DNA from: JBMNNU01 sp050942695
Lineage (GTDB): Bacteria > Chloroflexota > UBA6077
Assembly: GCA_050942695.1 (NCBI GenBank)
Contig: JBMNNU010000070.1
Location: 1-13,458, forward strand
Length of the DNA: 13,458 nucleotides
Direction of reading: 5' to 3'
Shown here: positions 1 through 6,547 of the stretch, piece after piece
Numbering within the stretch: position 1 is the first letter of the stretch
How the letters are laid out: each line of letters starts with the position of its first letter
Translations under genes and position numbers: made by a program
Notes under the pieces: model-generated
Databases searched by the model: none
Told to the model about the DNA's origin: nothing
Seen by the model: the letters and a program-made list of their open reading frames with translations, nothing else

Positions 1-1
1 A

Positions 2-109
2 GTGTCCATGGCCATTATCGAACGATTGTTTCCAGAGATATTCAGACTAGGCTACATTAACACATCTGCCGGAGATAATCGGGACTGGCTTATTCGTCGC
101 ATTCGATGA
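2..109 (+). CDS. Possible C-terminal end of a gene entering from the left
   Basis: An open plus-strand frame runs from the window edge to a TGA at 107-109. It gives about 35 residues with a protein-like composition, including IIERLFPEIFRLGYINTS and ending DWLIRRIR. If real, it is the tail of a gene that converges on the DUF123 gene, whose stop lies 5 bp away. I recognise no family. The open stretch is short enough to be chance, and the sequence left of the window would decide. Confidence 0.25.
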   Translation: MSMAIIERLFPEIFRLGYINTSAGDNRDWLIRRIR

Positions 110-113
110 ACGT

Positions 114-497
114 TTAAGGCAGCGTGGGACGAGTTTCGAAATAGATCAGGTGGGAGGGGCATCGGCAGTCGGATGCACCGAAGCGGGGCGCCGGAACCGC
201 CGCGCCAGGGCGTGATAGCAACTCGGCGGCCAGGTCGCACTCGCTGCGCTCTCGTCTGGGGAAGGTGAAGGTCTGCCGGATAGTGGCCTCTGCCTTCAGG
301 TAGTCCAGGTGCCATCGGCGGACGTCGGACGGTCGCAGGTGGCGCGCCACCCGTTGTTCTACCCCTCCAAGAGCGCTCCCGACGTAGACGTACCAGCCCG
401 CAGGGAAGTGGAAGGAACCGAGTCTTCCCACCACCAGGGTCCTTGGCTCGCGCAACTCCATCAGCAGCAAATAGCTCCCCGGCGTCCCCTTAGCCAA
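114..497 (-). CDS. DUF123 / Uri-superfamily (GIY-YIG-like) endonuclease
   Basis: This 127-residue protein resembles the DUF123/COG1833 family, which is related to GIY-YIG nucleases and occurs alone or fused to endonuclease III-like proteins. A GSY (residues 7-9) stands in for GIY and YVYVG (36-40) for YIG. A basic RVARHLR follows at 49-55. The C-terminal signature FGASDCRCPSHLIYF (106-120) supplies Cys111, Cys113 and His116, and with Cys87 these could bind metal. The start is TTG at 497, chosen because a GGAGG ribosome site lies 7 nt upstream and because the gene starts 18 bp after the hsdR stop. It is therefore probably the last cistron of the restriction operon. Nuclease activity and a role in restriction are inferences; no member with this context is known to me to be characterised. 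Confidence 0.8.
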   Translation of the reverse strand: MAKGTPGSYLLLMELREPRTLVVGRLGSFHFPAGWYVYVGSALGGVEQRVARHLRPSDVRRWHLDYLKAEATIRQTFTFPRRERSECDLAAELLSRPGAAVPAPRFGASDCRCPSHLIYFETRPTLP

Positions 498-504
498 GAC
501 GTTG

Positions 505-509
505 CCTCC
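505..509 (-). promoter_or_regulatory. Strong ribosome binding site deciding a TTG start
   Basis: GGAGG on the minus strand sits 7 nt before the TTG at 497, inside the 18-bp gap after the hsdR stop. It supports the TTG as the start of the DUF123 gene, since the frame has no well-placed ATG. It also implies that this gene is translated independently of hsdR. Confidence 0.65.
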
Positions 510-515
510 GTTTCC

Positions 516-3500
516 TTACTCATAGGTCTGCGCAAATACCGTGTCGGTGAGCCAGCGACGGAAGGACTCGTTGTCGCTGAACTGCTTAAAGAGTTCGGTG
601 TCGTCGGTTAGCAGCGCCGTCATGACACGCAAGAGGGCCTTGTCGTGCTCTATTCGAGCGTTCTGCTTGTCGGAGTTCTTCTTAGCATTTTGATAGGCCG
701 TGTCGGCAGCGACCTTCGCGGGTATCTCCTCGGTGATCAACTTACGAACTCTATCGGCATCCGTCCAAGGGATGTTTCCGAACTGGTCGTTGAAGGTCTT
801 CAGAATGTTGGAAAGGCGGTCTAGTTCCGGCTCGGGCTTCACGCCTCCTCCACTGGCCGGCACCGGCTCGACCTCCGCGTCCTTGTCCTCAAGCAGGACC
901 TTCATCGCTGCTTGCTTCTCTACGCGGTAGCTGTCCATGTCTATCGACTCAAGGATACCCTTCGATAGGTCCTCTTCCTTGGGGGCGGGCAGCTTGGGAA
1001 TGAGGAAGTCCAGGAAGGTTGAGAGCTTCTCCCACTCGGCGTTCGCAAAGGGCAGGATCGAGGCGAGGAAGCTGTAGGTGCGGGTGAAAGCCTTGGCTTT
1101 ACCCTTGAAATCCACCTGGGCATCCTCGTCGAGATCAGCGTTATATACAGCCACGCAGGCATCGAGGATGGGGTCGAGCTTCTCCCTCGGCGCGTTGGTG
1201 AGGAAGAGTGCGACGAGTTGCTCTACCTGGCTGTTGGTGTACACCTGGTACCCATCGAGCGCAGCCTTGAGGTCGTGTAGTTTGTTCGGGTCGGTCTCGT
1301 CCGCCAGGATCGTCGTGCGGTAGTAGTCCTCGAAAGCCATCCGTATCGTGTCAACGTCATTCATGAAGTCGAGGACGAACACGTCGTGCTTCTTGGGGTG
1401 GGCACGATTGAGACGCGATAGGGTCTGCACCGCCTTGATGCCCGAGAGCATCTTATCCACGTACATGGTATGGAGTAGCGGCTCATCGTATCCCGTCTGG
1501 AACTTGTCGGCGCAGATCAGGAAGCGGTAGGGATCCTCCACTATTTTGTCGGGGATGAGGCTGCTCGGAAAGCCGTTGAGCGATGCCTCGGTGACCTTCA
1601 CTCCGCCATATTCATGCTCCCCTGAGAATGCTACGATGGCCCTGTAAGGGCTCTTCGATTCCTTCAGGTAGTCGCTGATAGCGTGGTAGTATTGGATCGC
1701 TCGCTCGATGCCGCTAGTCACCACCATCGCCCTCGCCTGTCCCCCGATCTTGCCGAGGGCGATCACTTGCTCGTGGAAGTGGTCCACCATTATCTCGGCC
1801 TTGAGGCCGATTGCGTACTCGTGGCCCTCGACGTACCGGCGCAGCTTCTTCTTCGCCTTCTTTACGTCGTACTCGGGGTCGCCCTCCACGGTCTTCACGA
1901 GTCTGTAGTAGGAGTTGACCGGTGTGTAGTGAGCCAGCACATCCAGGATGAAGCGCTCCTGGATCGCCTGCTTCATGGTGTAGGAGTGGAAGGGGCGGTG
2001 CTTAACCTTCCCTCCCTCAGGGCAAGGCTCTCCAAATATCTCTAGCGTCTTGTTCTTGGGCGTTGCCGTGAAGGCGAAGTAGCTGGCGTTCGGTAGCATC
2101 TTTCGGCTCTCGATGATCCGGTTGATCGTGTCCTCGATAGTCTCGTCGTCTTCCTCTGCCCCCGCCTCAGAGAGCACCATACTCATCTTGGCGGCGCTCT
2201 TCCCTCCCTGGCTGGAGTGGGCCTCGTCGATGATGATCGCGAAGCGCCGCCCGCGGTGCTCGTCCCCTATCTCCTGAAGGATGAATGGGAACTTCTGGAC
2301 GGTGGAAATGACTATCTTCTTGCCGCTCTCGATCAGCCTCCGCAGGTCTCCTGAGCTATCGGCGTGCCCAACCGTGGAACCGACCTGCGCGAACTGCTTG
2401 ATCGTGTCCTTGATCTGCTGATCCAGGATGCGCCGGTCCGTAACGACGATTATGGAGTCGAAGATCTCCTTTCCATCCTTCCGAAGGCCGATTAACTGAT
2501 GGGCAAGCCAGGCGATGGAGTTGCTCTTGCCGCTGCCAGCCGAGTGCTGGATCAGGTAGCGTCTGCCCGCCCCATGCTCCGCTGCGTCGGCTAGAAGCTT
2601 CCGCACAACGTCCAGCTGATGGTAGCGGGGGAATATCTGCGTGCGTTTCTTCTTGCCCGTCTTCTCGTCCTTCGACTCGACGATCTGGCAGTAGTTCTCC
2701 AGGATATTGGTGAGGCTGTCCTTTGTGAGGATGCGCTTCCAGAGGTAGTCGGTCTTGAGCCCGTCGGGGTTGGGAGGGTTACCCGCGCCGTCGTTCCAAC
2801 CCTGGTTGAAGGGGAGAAACCAGGACTCCTTGCCCTTGAGGTGGGTGCAGAAGCGCACCTCAGAGTCGTCCACGGCGAAGTGGGCGATGCAGCGCCCGAA
2901 CTGGAAGAGGAGTTCACGCGGGTCGCGGTCTCGCTTGTACTGCTGGACGGCGTCCTCGACCGTCTGCTTGGTGAGGCTGTTCTTCAGCTCGAAGGTGAAC
3001 ACCGGCAGGCCATTTATGAAGAGACAGAGGTCGAGGGCGAGCTGGGTCTCATCCAGGCTGTACTTGAGCTGGCGCGTGACGCTGAAGCGGTTCTTCAGGT
3101 AGCGCTCCTCGGCGGCCTTGTTGCCAGGGGATGGTGTGCCATAGAAGAGGTCGATGTTTAGGGATAGGTGTTTGAGGCCGTTGCGCAGCACGTCGATGGT
3201 GCCCCGCTTGGTGATCTCTCCCTGCAGGCGGGCCAGGAACTTCCGGCGAGTTGGGGTGTCTTGGTCGAGGTCGAGGGCCTCTGCCACCTTGGGCTGGGTA
3301 GCCTGGAGAAAGAGACGAAGCTGGGCGAGGTCCACGCCGTACTGGCGGTCGTAGTCCCTGGCATCCCCGAGCAGCCAGCCGGTCCCATCGTAGGGCGCGC
3401 TCTCGTCGTGGATCACTCCACCGGTTGCTGCCGCCGCCGACCCGACCATCGCCGTGACGATGAGGCTCTCTAGCCCCTTCTCGGTGGTGTCCGTCTTCAT
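516..3500 (-). CDS. hsdR: Type I restriction enzyme, HsdR subunit
   Basis: This is the motor and nuclease subunit of a type I restriction-modification complex. It joins the HsdM/HsdS methyltransferase, moves DNA by ATP hydrolysis and cuts at a distance from the unmethylated site. The 994 residues match the family's usual length. The N-terminal PD-(D/E)xK nuclease shows Asp157, then FELKN with Glu171 and Lys173, then QQYKRDR (186-192). The SF2 helicase region has Walker A HSAGSGKSN (319-327), VTDRRILDQQ, DEAH (425-428), FTATP (477-481), and later DKFQTGYDEP and QTLSRLNRA. The C-terminal helical region is intact. The start MKTDTTEKGLE matches family N termini, although no strong ribosome site precedes it. 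A regulatory-looking gap of about 110 bp separates it from the broken fic gene, so it may be transcribed separately from hsdM and hsdS. It appears intact and functional. Confidence 0.96.
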   Translation of the reverse strand: MKTDTTEKGLESLIVTAMVGSAAAATGGVIHDESAPYDGTGWLLGDARDYDRQYGVDLAQLRLFLQATQPKVAEALDLDQDTPTRRKFLARLQGEITKRGTIDVLRNGLKHLSLNIDLFYGTPSPGNKAAEERYLKNRFSVTRQLKYSLDETQLALDLCLFINGLPVFTFELKNSLTKQTVEDAVQQYKRDRDPRELLFQFGRCIAHFAVDDSEVRFCTHLKGKESWFLPFNQGWNDGAGNPPNPDGLKTDYLWKRILTKDSLTNILENYCQIVESKDEKTGKKKRTQIFPRYHQLDVVRKLLADAAEHGAGRRYLIQHSAGSGKSNSIAWLAHQLIGLRKDGKEIFDSIIVVTDRRILDQQIKDTIKQFAQVGSTVGHADSSGDLRRLIESGKKIVISTVQKFPFILQEIGDEHRGRRFAIIIDEAHSSQGGKSAAKMSMVLSEAGAEEDDETIEDTINRIIESRKMLPNASYFAFTATPKNKTLEIFGEPCPEGGKVKHRPFHSYTMKQAIQERFILDVLAHYTPVNSYYRLVKTVEGDPEYDVKKAKKKLRRYVEGHEYAIGLKAEIMVDHFHEQVIALGKIGGQARAMVVTSGIERAIQYYHAISDYLKESKSPYRAIVAFSGEHEYGGVKVTEASLNGFPSSLIPDKIVEDPYRFLICADKFQTGYDEPLLHTMYVDKMLSGIKAVQTLSRLNRAHPKKHDVFVLDFMNDVDTIRMAFEDYYRTTILADETDPNKLHDLKAALDGYQVYTNSQVEQLVALFLTNAPREKLDPILDACVAVYNADLDEDAQVDFKGKAKAFTRTYSFLASILPFANAEWEKLSTFLDFLIPKLPAPKEEDLSKGILESIDMDSYRVEKQAAMKVLLEDKDAEVEPVPASGGGVKPEPELDRLSNILKTFNDQFGNIPWTDADRVRKLITEEIPAKVAADTAYQNAKKNSDKQNARIEHDKALLRVMTALLTDDTELFKQFSDNESFRRWLTDTVFAQTYE

Positions 3501-3503
3501 CTT

Positions 3504-3532
3504 ATTCTACGTCCACAGTGGATTTGTGTCGC
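3504..3532 (-). promoter_or_regulatory. Candidate hsdR promoter
   Basis: On the minus strand, GCGACA (3532-3527) and TAGAAT (3509-3504) are separated by exactly 17 bp, as in a sigma-70-type promoter. The -10 differs from TATAAT at one base; the -35 matches TTGACA at four of six. The ATG of hsdR comes only 4 nt after the -10, so a transcript would be leaderless or would start just inside the gene, which weakens the call. The -35 lies inside the first dyad, so a bound protein would block it. Confidence 0.3.
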
Positions 3533-3614
3533 ACCGGTGAAACACAAGTCTTGTTGTGTTGCATCAAACGCGATTCATGCAACACAACGGTATTTCAGTT
3601 GCACCCATGCAACT
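3524..3614. promoter_or_regulatory. Array of three dyad sites upstream of hsdR
   Basis: Three inverted repeats fill the fic-hsdR gap. Dyad 1 (3524-3547) has outer arms TTGTGT and ACACAA and is a 24-bp palindrome with 10 of 12 positions paired. Dyad 2 (3553-3588) has perfect 12-bp arms, GTTGTGTTGCAT and ATGCAACACAAC, with a 12-nt centre. Dyad 3 (3597-3614) has arms AGTTGCA and TGCAACT around CCCA, and it overlaps the stop codon of the fic remnant. The centres fall at 3535.5, 3570.5 and 3605.5, exactly 35 bp apart. The half-sites share the consensus TTGTGTTGCAY, shortened in dyad 3 to AGTTGCAY. This looks like an operator array for a dimeric DNA-binding protein controlling hsdR. The regulator is unknown; the winged helix of the Fic protein is one candidate. 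Dyad 2 could also form an RNA stem, but no T-run follows on the minus strand, so it is not a simple terminator. Confidence 0.6.
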
Positions 3615-4410
3615 CAAACGGTTTTTTCTGTGATCTGAACTAGTTCTGGAAAGATCATCAAAGCAGCGCGCCGTCCTCCGCTAGGACGCAAATCGTGTAC
3701 GATGCCGCTACTTTTTAGTTTGTTCAAGATGCGGAGAGCGCTGTCCTTGGGAATACCGGACCGCTGGATAAAGTCGGTGCTCCGGAAAACTGGTCGATCA
3801 AACAGCGCATCAATAGCTTGGATCAAATATATTGAGCCTTCACGATTGCAAGCTGCACCAGCGGATCTTTCTCGTCGTAATGGTAGTACCTCTCCCAGTT
3901 GTCCATGGCAGGTTCCACCTGCTCCCACTCAGGTGGAATGTACGTTGCGTGTTCGATCGACTCGCCCGGTGGGGCGATGTAGTTCTGACTCATCCTGAAC
4001 CGGCCCCGCGCTTTGTCCCTACCGCGTACACTGTCGAGCAAGATCTCGTGCAGTGTTCTAAGCAGGTTCAGGGAGAAGGGGCGAGTCGACAATTCATCGA
4101 CGGCGTGGCCCATCGCAACACGGTAGTTAATGATCTCCTGGATATCGGCCCGTCGGGACGGTTCGATCGGCTCCATCGGGTCTGCCTCGTATTCCAGCAC
4201 CTCCTCCATGCTCGCCTGGGTACCTTCGATACGAGAGGAGAGCACGGCTTCCTGGATCGTGAGAGGAGAGAGCAGCACGCCCGGGTTGACGATGCTCTGG
4301 AGCATACCGTCGTAGCGAGCCAGGGCGGCGTTTGCCCGGCCGATCAGTGGTACGTGGCTCGACCAGTCGATACTATCGAGCGGGAGGCGATTCGGTTCGT
4401 AGGGCTTCAC
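3614..4410 (-). pseudogene. Fic-family protein gene, catalytic core deleted and frameshifted
   Basis: Fic proteins transfer AMP or a related group from a nucleotide to target hydroxyls through the motif HPFx(D/E)GNGRxxR. The intact 5' part (GTG start at 4410, about 193 residues) carries the Fic N-terminal domain. It includes the class II inhibitory helix motif S/T-x-x-x-E-G/N, seen as SSRIEG at residues 58-63, and continues to the usual pre-catalytic DPLVQLAIVKAQ. The catalytic histidine segment should follow there. Instead the frame closes with a TGA near 3827. A different frame, from about 3840 to 3614, encodes the typical C-terminal winged helix (YLIQAIDALFDRPVF, then SALRILNKLKSSGIV). Roughly 110-120 residues holding the active site are missing, judging by usual family length. 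The GTG start overlaps the hsdS stop as GTGA. AMP transfer is impossible. The N-terminal fragment or the winged helix could still be made, but this is most simply a pseudogene. Confidence 0.85.
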
Positions 4411-5753
4411 TCGTCGTAACCCTCCTCGGTGGGCGCTTCGGTGTCCAAATACTCAACTTCGTTGCCATTCTCCACTAGAATGGCTTCCTCTTCAAGAGCA
4501 TCCGATGCTTCGTCCGGCAGGCGTGCCGCGACCTCCCGCACGTCCAGCTTACCCGTCACCACGTCGGCGATGAGGCGGGTGCGGTACTCGCGGATGAGGG
4601 TGACCTCTCGTCGAGTACAGGCAATCGCCGACTCCAGATGGGCAATCTGTGTCTCTACCCTCCGTACCACTTCCGTCTGCTCCTCCAATGGTGGTTGAGC
4701 GACTCGAATTTCATACAGGTCTTTGCGGTCAACTCCAGGAACTGCTGACTTGGAAGCGTAGTCTGCCTTCGATATGGTGCGGAGCAGATAGTAGGACCAC
4801 CGTGGATCATTCCCGTTGAAATCAGTTACGAACAGTGCCGTATTGTGCGGCCAGAAATCCTCCTCTAAGAAGAACACCGCATCCGTAGAACCGTAACGAC
4901 CCATAACCACGCCTGGGCCGAAGGCACGGGCCTGGTTATGGGTGTCAATCACCCCTCCCGAGGAAACCACTGGCACTGTGCCTTCTTTGCGTTGGTCAGA
5001 GGGCAAGTCATATCCGCGCTGAAGACGCGTCACCCACTTGAGTCTCTTGACCTCCCAGTGTTCCGGCACGTTCCCCAACCACTCTACCCCCGAGGGCTTG
5101 AGTCGAACGGTGGGATCGAGTCCGCGCGTTACGGCGCGGTTGATGATCGCCTGCTTCAGCTCGTTCAGCAACGCGATCAGCTTCTTCTTCGCAGCGATAT
5201 AGCGGCGGATGCGGCGGTCCGCGTAGTCGAGGAAGCGGGCGATGGCGGTTTGTTCCGAAACTGGCGGGAAGGCTACGCGCAGATTGCCCACGATGTCCCA
5301 ATCGGCCCTTGGCATCTTGGCGCCGAAGGTCCAACTGGTTACTTCAGTGATGACGCGAGACGAGCGGAGCAGTTGCTCTAAAAAATGAGGTGTGACCTCC
5401 GATGTTTTTGGACGAAGAACAAGGAACTCGCCAACGCAGACACCAGGCTCGCTCAGACGCGTGACCTTTGCCAGATACGGACGGAGTTTCCCAAAGAGCA
5501 CGTCGTTGGGTTGGAATTGTTTTACCTGGCTGTCGAACTGCACTGACTCCTTCGGTGACCACACTCGTCCAGTCCAACTCTCTACGTGCTCTAATGCAAT
5601 GTAGACTTGAGCGTCGTGGGCTGATCGTGATTGTTCATTGATGGACGCTACAACCGCCTTGAGACGGCGTACTTCCCAGTGCGCTGGTACTGCTCCGAGC
5701 CACGGCACACCCGAGTCCTTGTATGCTGGATAGGGTTTGAGGCTGTCCATCAT
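4407..5753 (-). CDS. hsdS: Type I restriction enzyme, HsdS specificity subunit
   Basis: HsdS reads the bipartite target sequence for both methylation and cleavage. The 448 residues have the classic two-half layout. Each half opens with the same signature: SGVPWLGAVPAHWEVRRLK (14-32) and SGVEWLGNVPEHWEVKRLK (221-239). Two target-recognition domains (about 30-160 and 240-360) are each followed by a long conserved helix, with PPVSEQTAIARFLDYADRRI (163-182) and PPLEEQTEVVRRVETQI marking the helix starts. The C terminus is an acidic tail rich in Glu and Asp. The ATGATG start overlaps the TGA of the RAYT gene, and the stop overlaps the fic GTG start, so translation is probably coupled to both. The recognition sequence cannot be read from this. 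Both halves look complete, so the subunit should be functional. Confidence 0.95.
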   Translation of the reverse strand: MMDSLKPYPAYKDSGVPWLGAVPAHWEVRRLKAVVASINEQSRSAHDAQVYIALEHVESWTGRVWSPKESVQFDSQVKQFQPNDVLFGKLRPYLAKVTRLSEPGVCVGEFLVLRPKTSEVTPHFLEQLLRSSRVITEVTSWTFGAKMPRADWDIVGNLRVAFPPVSEQTAIARFLDYADRRIRRYIAAKKKLIALLNELKQAIINRAVTRGLDPTVRLKPSGVEWLGNVPEHWEVKRLKWVTRLQRGYDLPSDQRKEGTVPVVSSGGVIDTHNQARAFGPGVVMGRYGSTDAVFFLEEDFWPHNTALFVTDFNGNDPRWSYYLLRTISKADYASKSAVPGVDRKDLYEIRVAQPPLEEQTEVVRRVETQIAHLESAIACTRREVTLIREYRTRLIADVVTGKLDVREVAARLPDEASDALEEEAILVENGNEVEYLDTEAPTEEGYDE

Positions 5754-6547
5754 CGGTGGGTTTCTTCAATGTGTGTATTTGCAGGATTCTCCCGATCTTC
5801 CGACCACCGCGCCGGGTTCTCCAGAATGTACTCCCGAATACGCAACAGGTCCTGCTCGTCTCGGATGATGTGCTCGTAGTAATTGCGTTGCCACAACCTA
5901 CCCGGGAATGGAGGCCATCCCTTCTGTTTCACACCATCTACATATCGTTTCGTGGTCATTGTCTTGAACCTGTGCACCACATCCGGAAACGCCAATCGTG
6001 TAGGGGCAACCCCCTGTGGTTGCCCGGTGTCACGTGGTTTGCCGTACGTTGGTGGTTCGGCAACCCCCTGTGGTTGCCCCGTACCGGGTGGTTCTCCCGC
6101 CACCGTTGGTTCGTGTGTCGCCGATGATCGCCCCGAAGGACGAGGGCAGGCACGGGGGCCTGCCCCTACGTGGTGGGCTGCATCCGGGCAGGCACGGGGG
6201 CCTGCCCCTACGGGGGTTATGGGTCCGGTAGGGGCAACCCCCTGTGGTTGCCCTGTCAATCCCACCGGGGGTGGGGTTAATAGGATTATGCCGTGGATGT
6301 GGTTGGGCATTATAGCGAGCGCATCCACATCAACACCGGGGTAATAGGTCGGAATTTCTTCCCAGACATTCTGGATCATCTGGCCGGCCTCGTTCAGAGC
6401 CATCTCGTCATCTACCACCTGTCCAAACAAACATTGCCGGCCTTGAACACAGATCGTGACGAAGGCGGCACCTGGCAGCGAGTAATCGTATCCCTTCAAC
6501 CGAATAGACCTGCGGTGGTGAAGGCTCGGATCGTACTCGGTTCTCAT
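5750..6547 (-). CDS. REP-associated tyrosine transposase (RAYT, Y1/HUH family) with REP-coded insert
   Basis: RAYTs are single-copy relatives of IS200/IS605 transposases that nick single-stranded REP hairpins through an HUH motif and a catalytic tyrosine. Here the N-terminal part (RRSIRLKGYDYSLPGAAFVT) leads to MPNHIHGIILL with the HUH-type His83 and His85. The C-terminal part holds WQRNYYEHIIRDEQDL, with Tyr224 the likely nucleophile, and then YILENPARW. Residues about 95-184 are an in-frame, low-complexity insert coded by five hairpin repeats, giving GQPQGVA three times and VGAGPRACP twice. The gene overlaps the hsdM stop (ATGA at 6547-6544) and the hsdS start (ATGA at 5753-5750), so it is fully built into the restriction operon. 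All key residues remain, so it may be active. Whether it serves restriction or only shelters in the operon is unknown. Confidence 0.88.
   Translation of the reverse strand: MRTEYDPSLHHRRSIRLKGYDYSLPGAAFVTICVQGRQCLFGQVVDDEMALNEAGQMIQNVWEEIPTYYPGVDVDALAIMPNHIHGIILLTPPPVGLTGQPQGVAPTGPITPVGAGPRACPDAAHHVGAGPRACPRPSGRSSATHEPTVAGEPPGTGQPQGVAEPPTYGKPRDTGQPQGVAPTRLAFPDVVHRFKTMTTKRYVDGVKQKGWPPFPGRLWQRNYYEHIIRDEQDLLRIREYILENPARWSEDRENPANTHIEETHR
6000..6025 (+). repeat. REP-like hairpin, class A, copy 1 (inside RAYT gene)
   Basis: GTAG foot, then stem GGGCAACC, a 6-nt loop and stem GGTTGCCC, all paired. On the coding strand it reads GQPQGVAPT. It lies at the 3' edge of the REP-coded insert. Confidence 0.8.
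6058..6079 (+). repeat. REP-like hairpin, class A, copy 2, foot lost (inside RAYT gene)
   Basis: The stem and loop match copy 1 over 21 bases, but the GTAG foot and the outermost stem base have diverged (CGGCAACC against GGTTGCCC). The coding strand reads GQPQGVAEP, in the same frame as copies 1 and 5. Confidence 0.72.
6144..6169 (-). repeat. REP-like hairpin, class B, copy 3 (inside RAYT gene)
   Basis: Same 26-nt plan as class A in opposite orientation, with stem GGGCAGGC/GCCTGCCC and a CTAC foot on the plus strand. It is identical to copy 4, which starts 42 bp on. The coding strand reads VGAGPRACP. Confidence 0.8.
6186..6211 (-). repeat. REP-like hairpin, class B, copy 4 (inside RAYT gene)
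   Basis: Identical in all 26 bases to the copy at 6144, with starts 42 bp apart, so both read VGAGPRACP in the same frame. Confidence 0.8.
6228..6253 (+). repeat. REP-like hairpin, class A, copy 5 (inside RAYT gene)
   Basis: Identical in all 26 bases to copy 1, and starting 42 bp after copy 4. It begins the REP-coded insert just after the HUH motif segment, and the coding strand reads GQPQGVAPT. Confidence 0.8.

Noticed and set aside
3841..3928. The upstream part of a 104-codon frame ending at 3614
   Set aside because: This part is an out-of-frame reading of the Fic N-terminal domain; only the stretch after the deletion junction codes for the winged helix.
6000..6253. A CRISPR array from the regularly spaced repeats inside the RAYT gene
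   Set aside because: Repeats occur in both orientations, belong to two stem classes, have spacers of unequal length with no unique spacer pattern, and have no cas genes nearby; the GTAG foot and RAYT partner fit REP elements.
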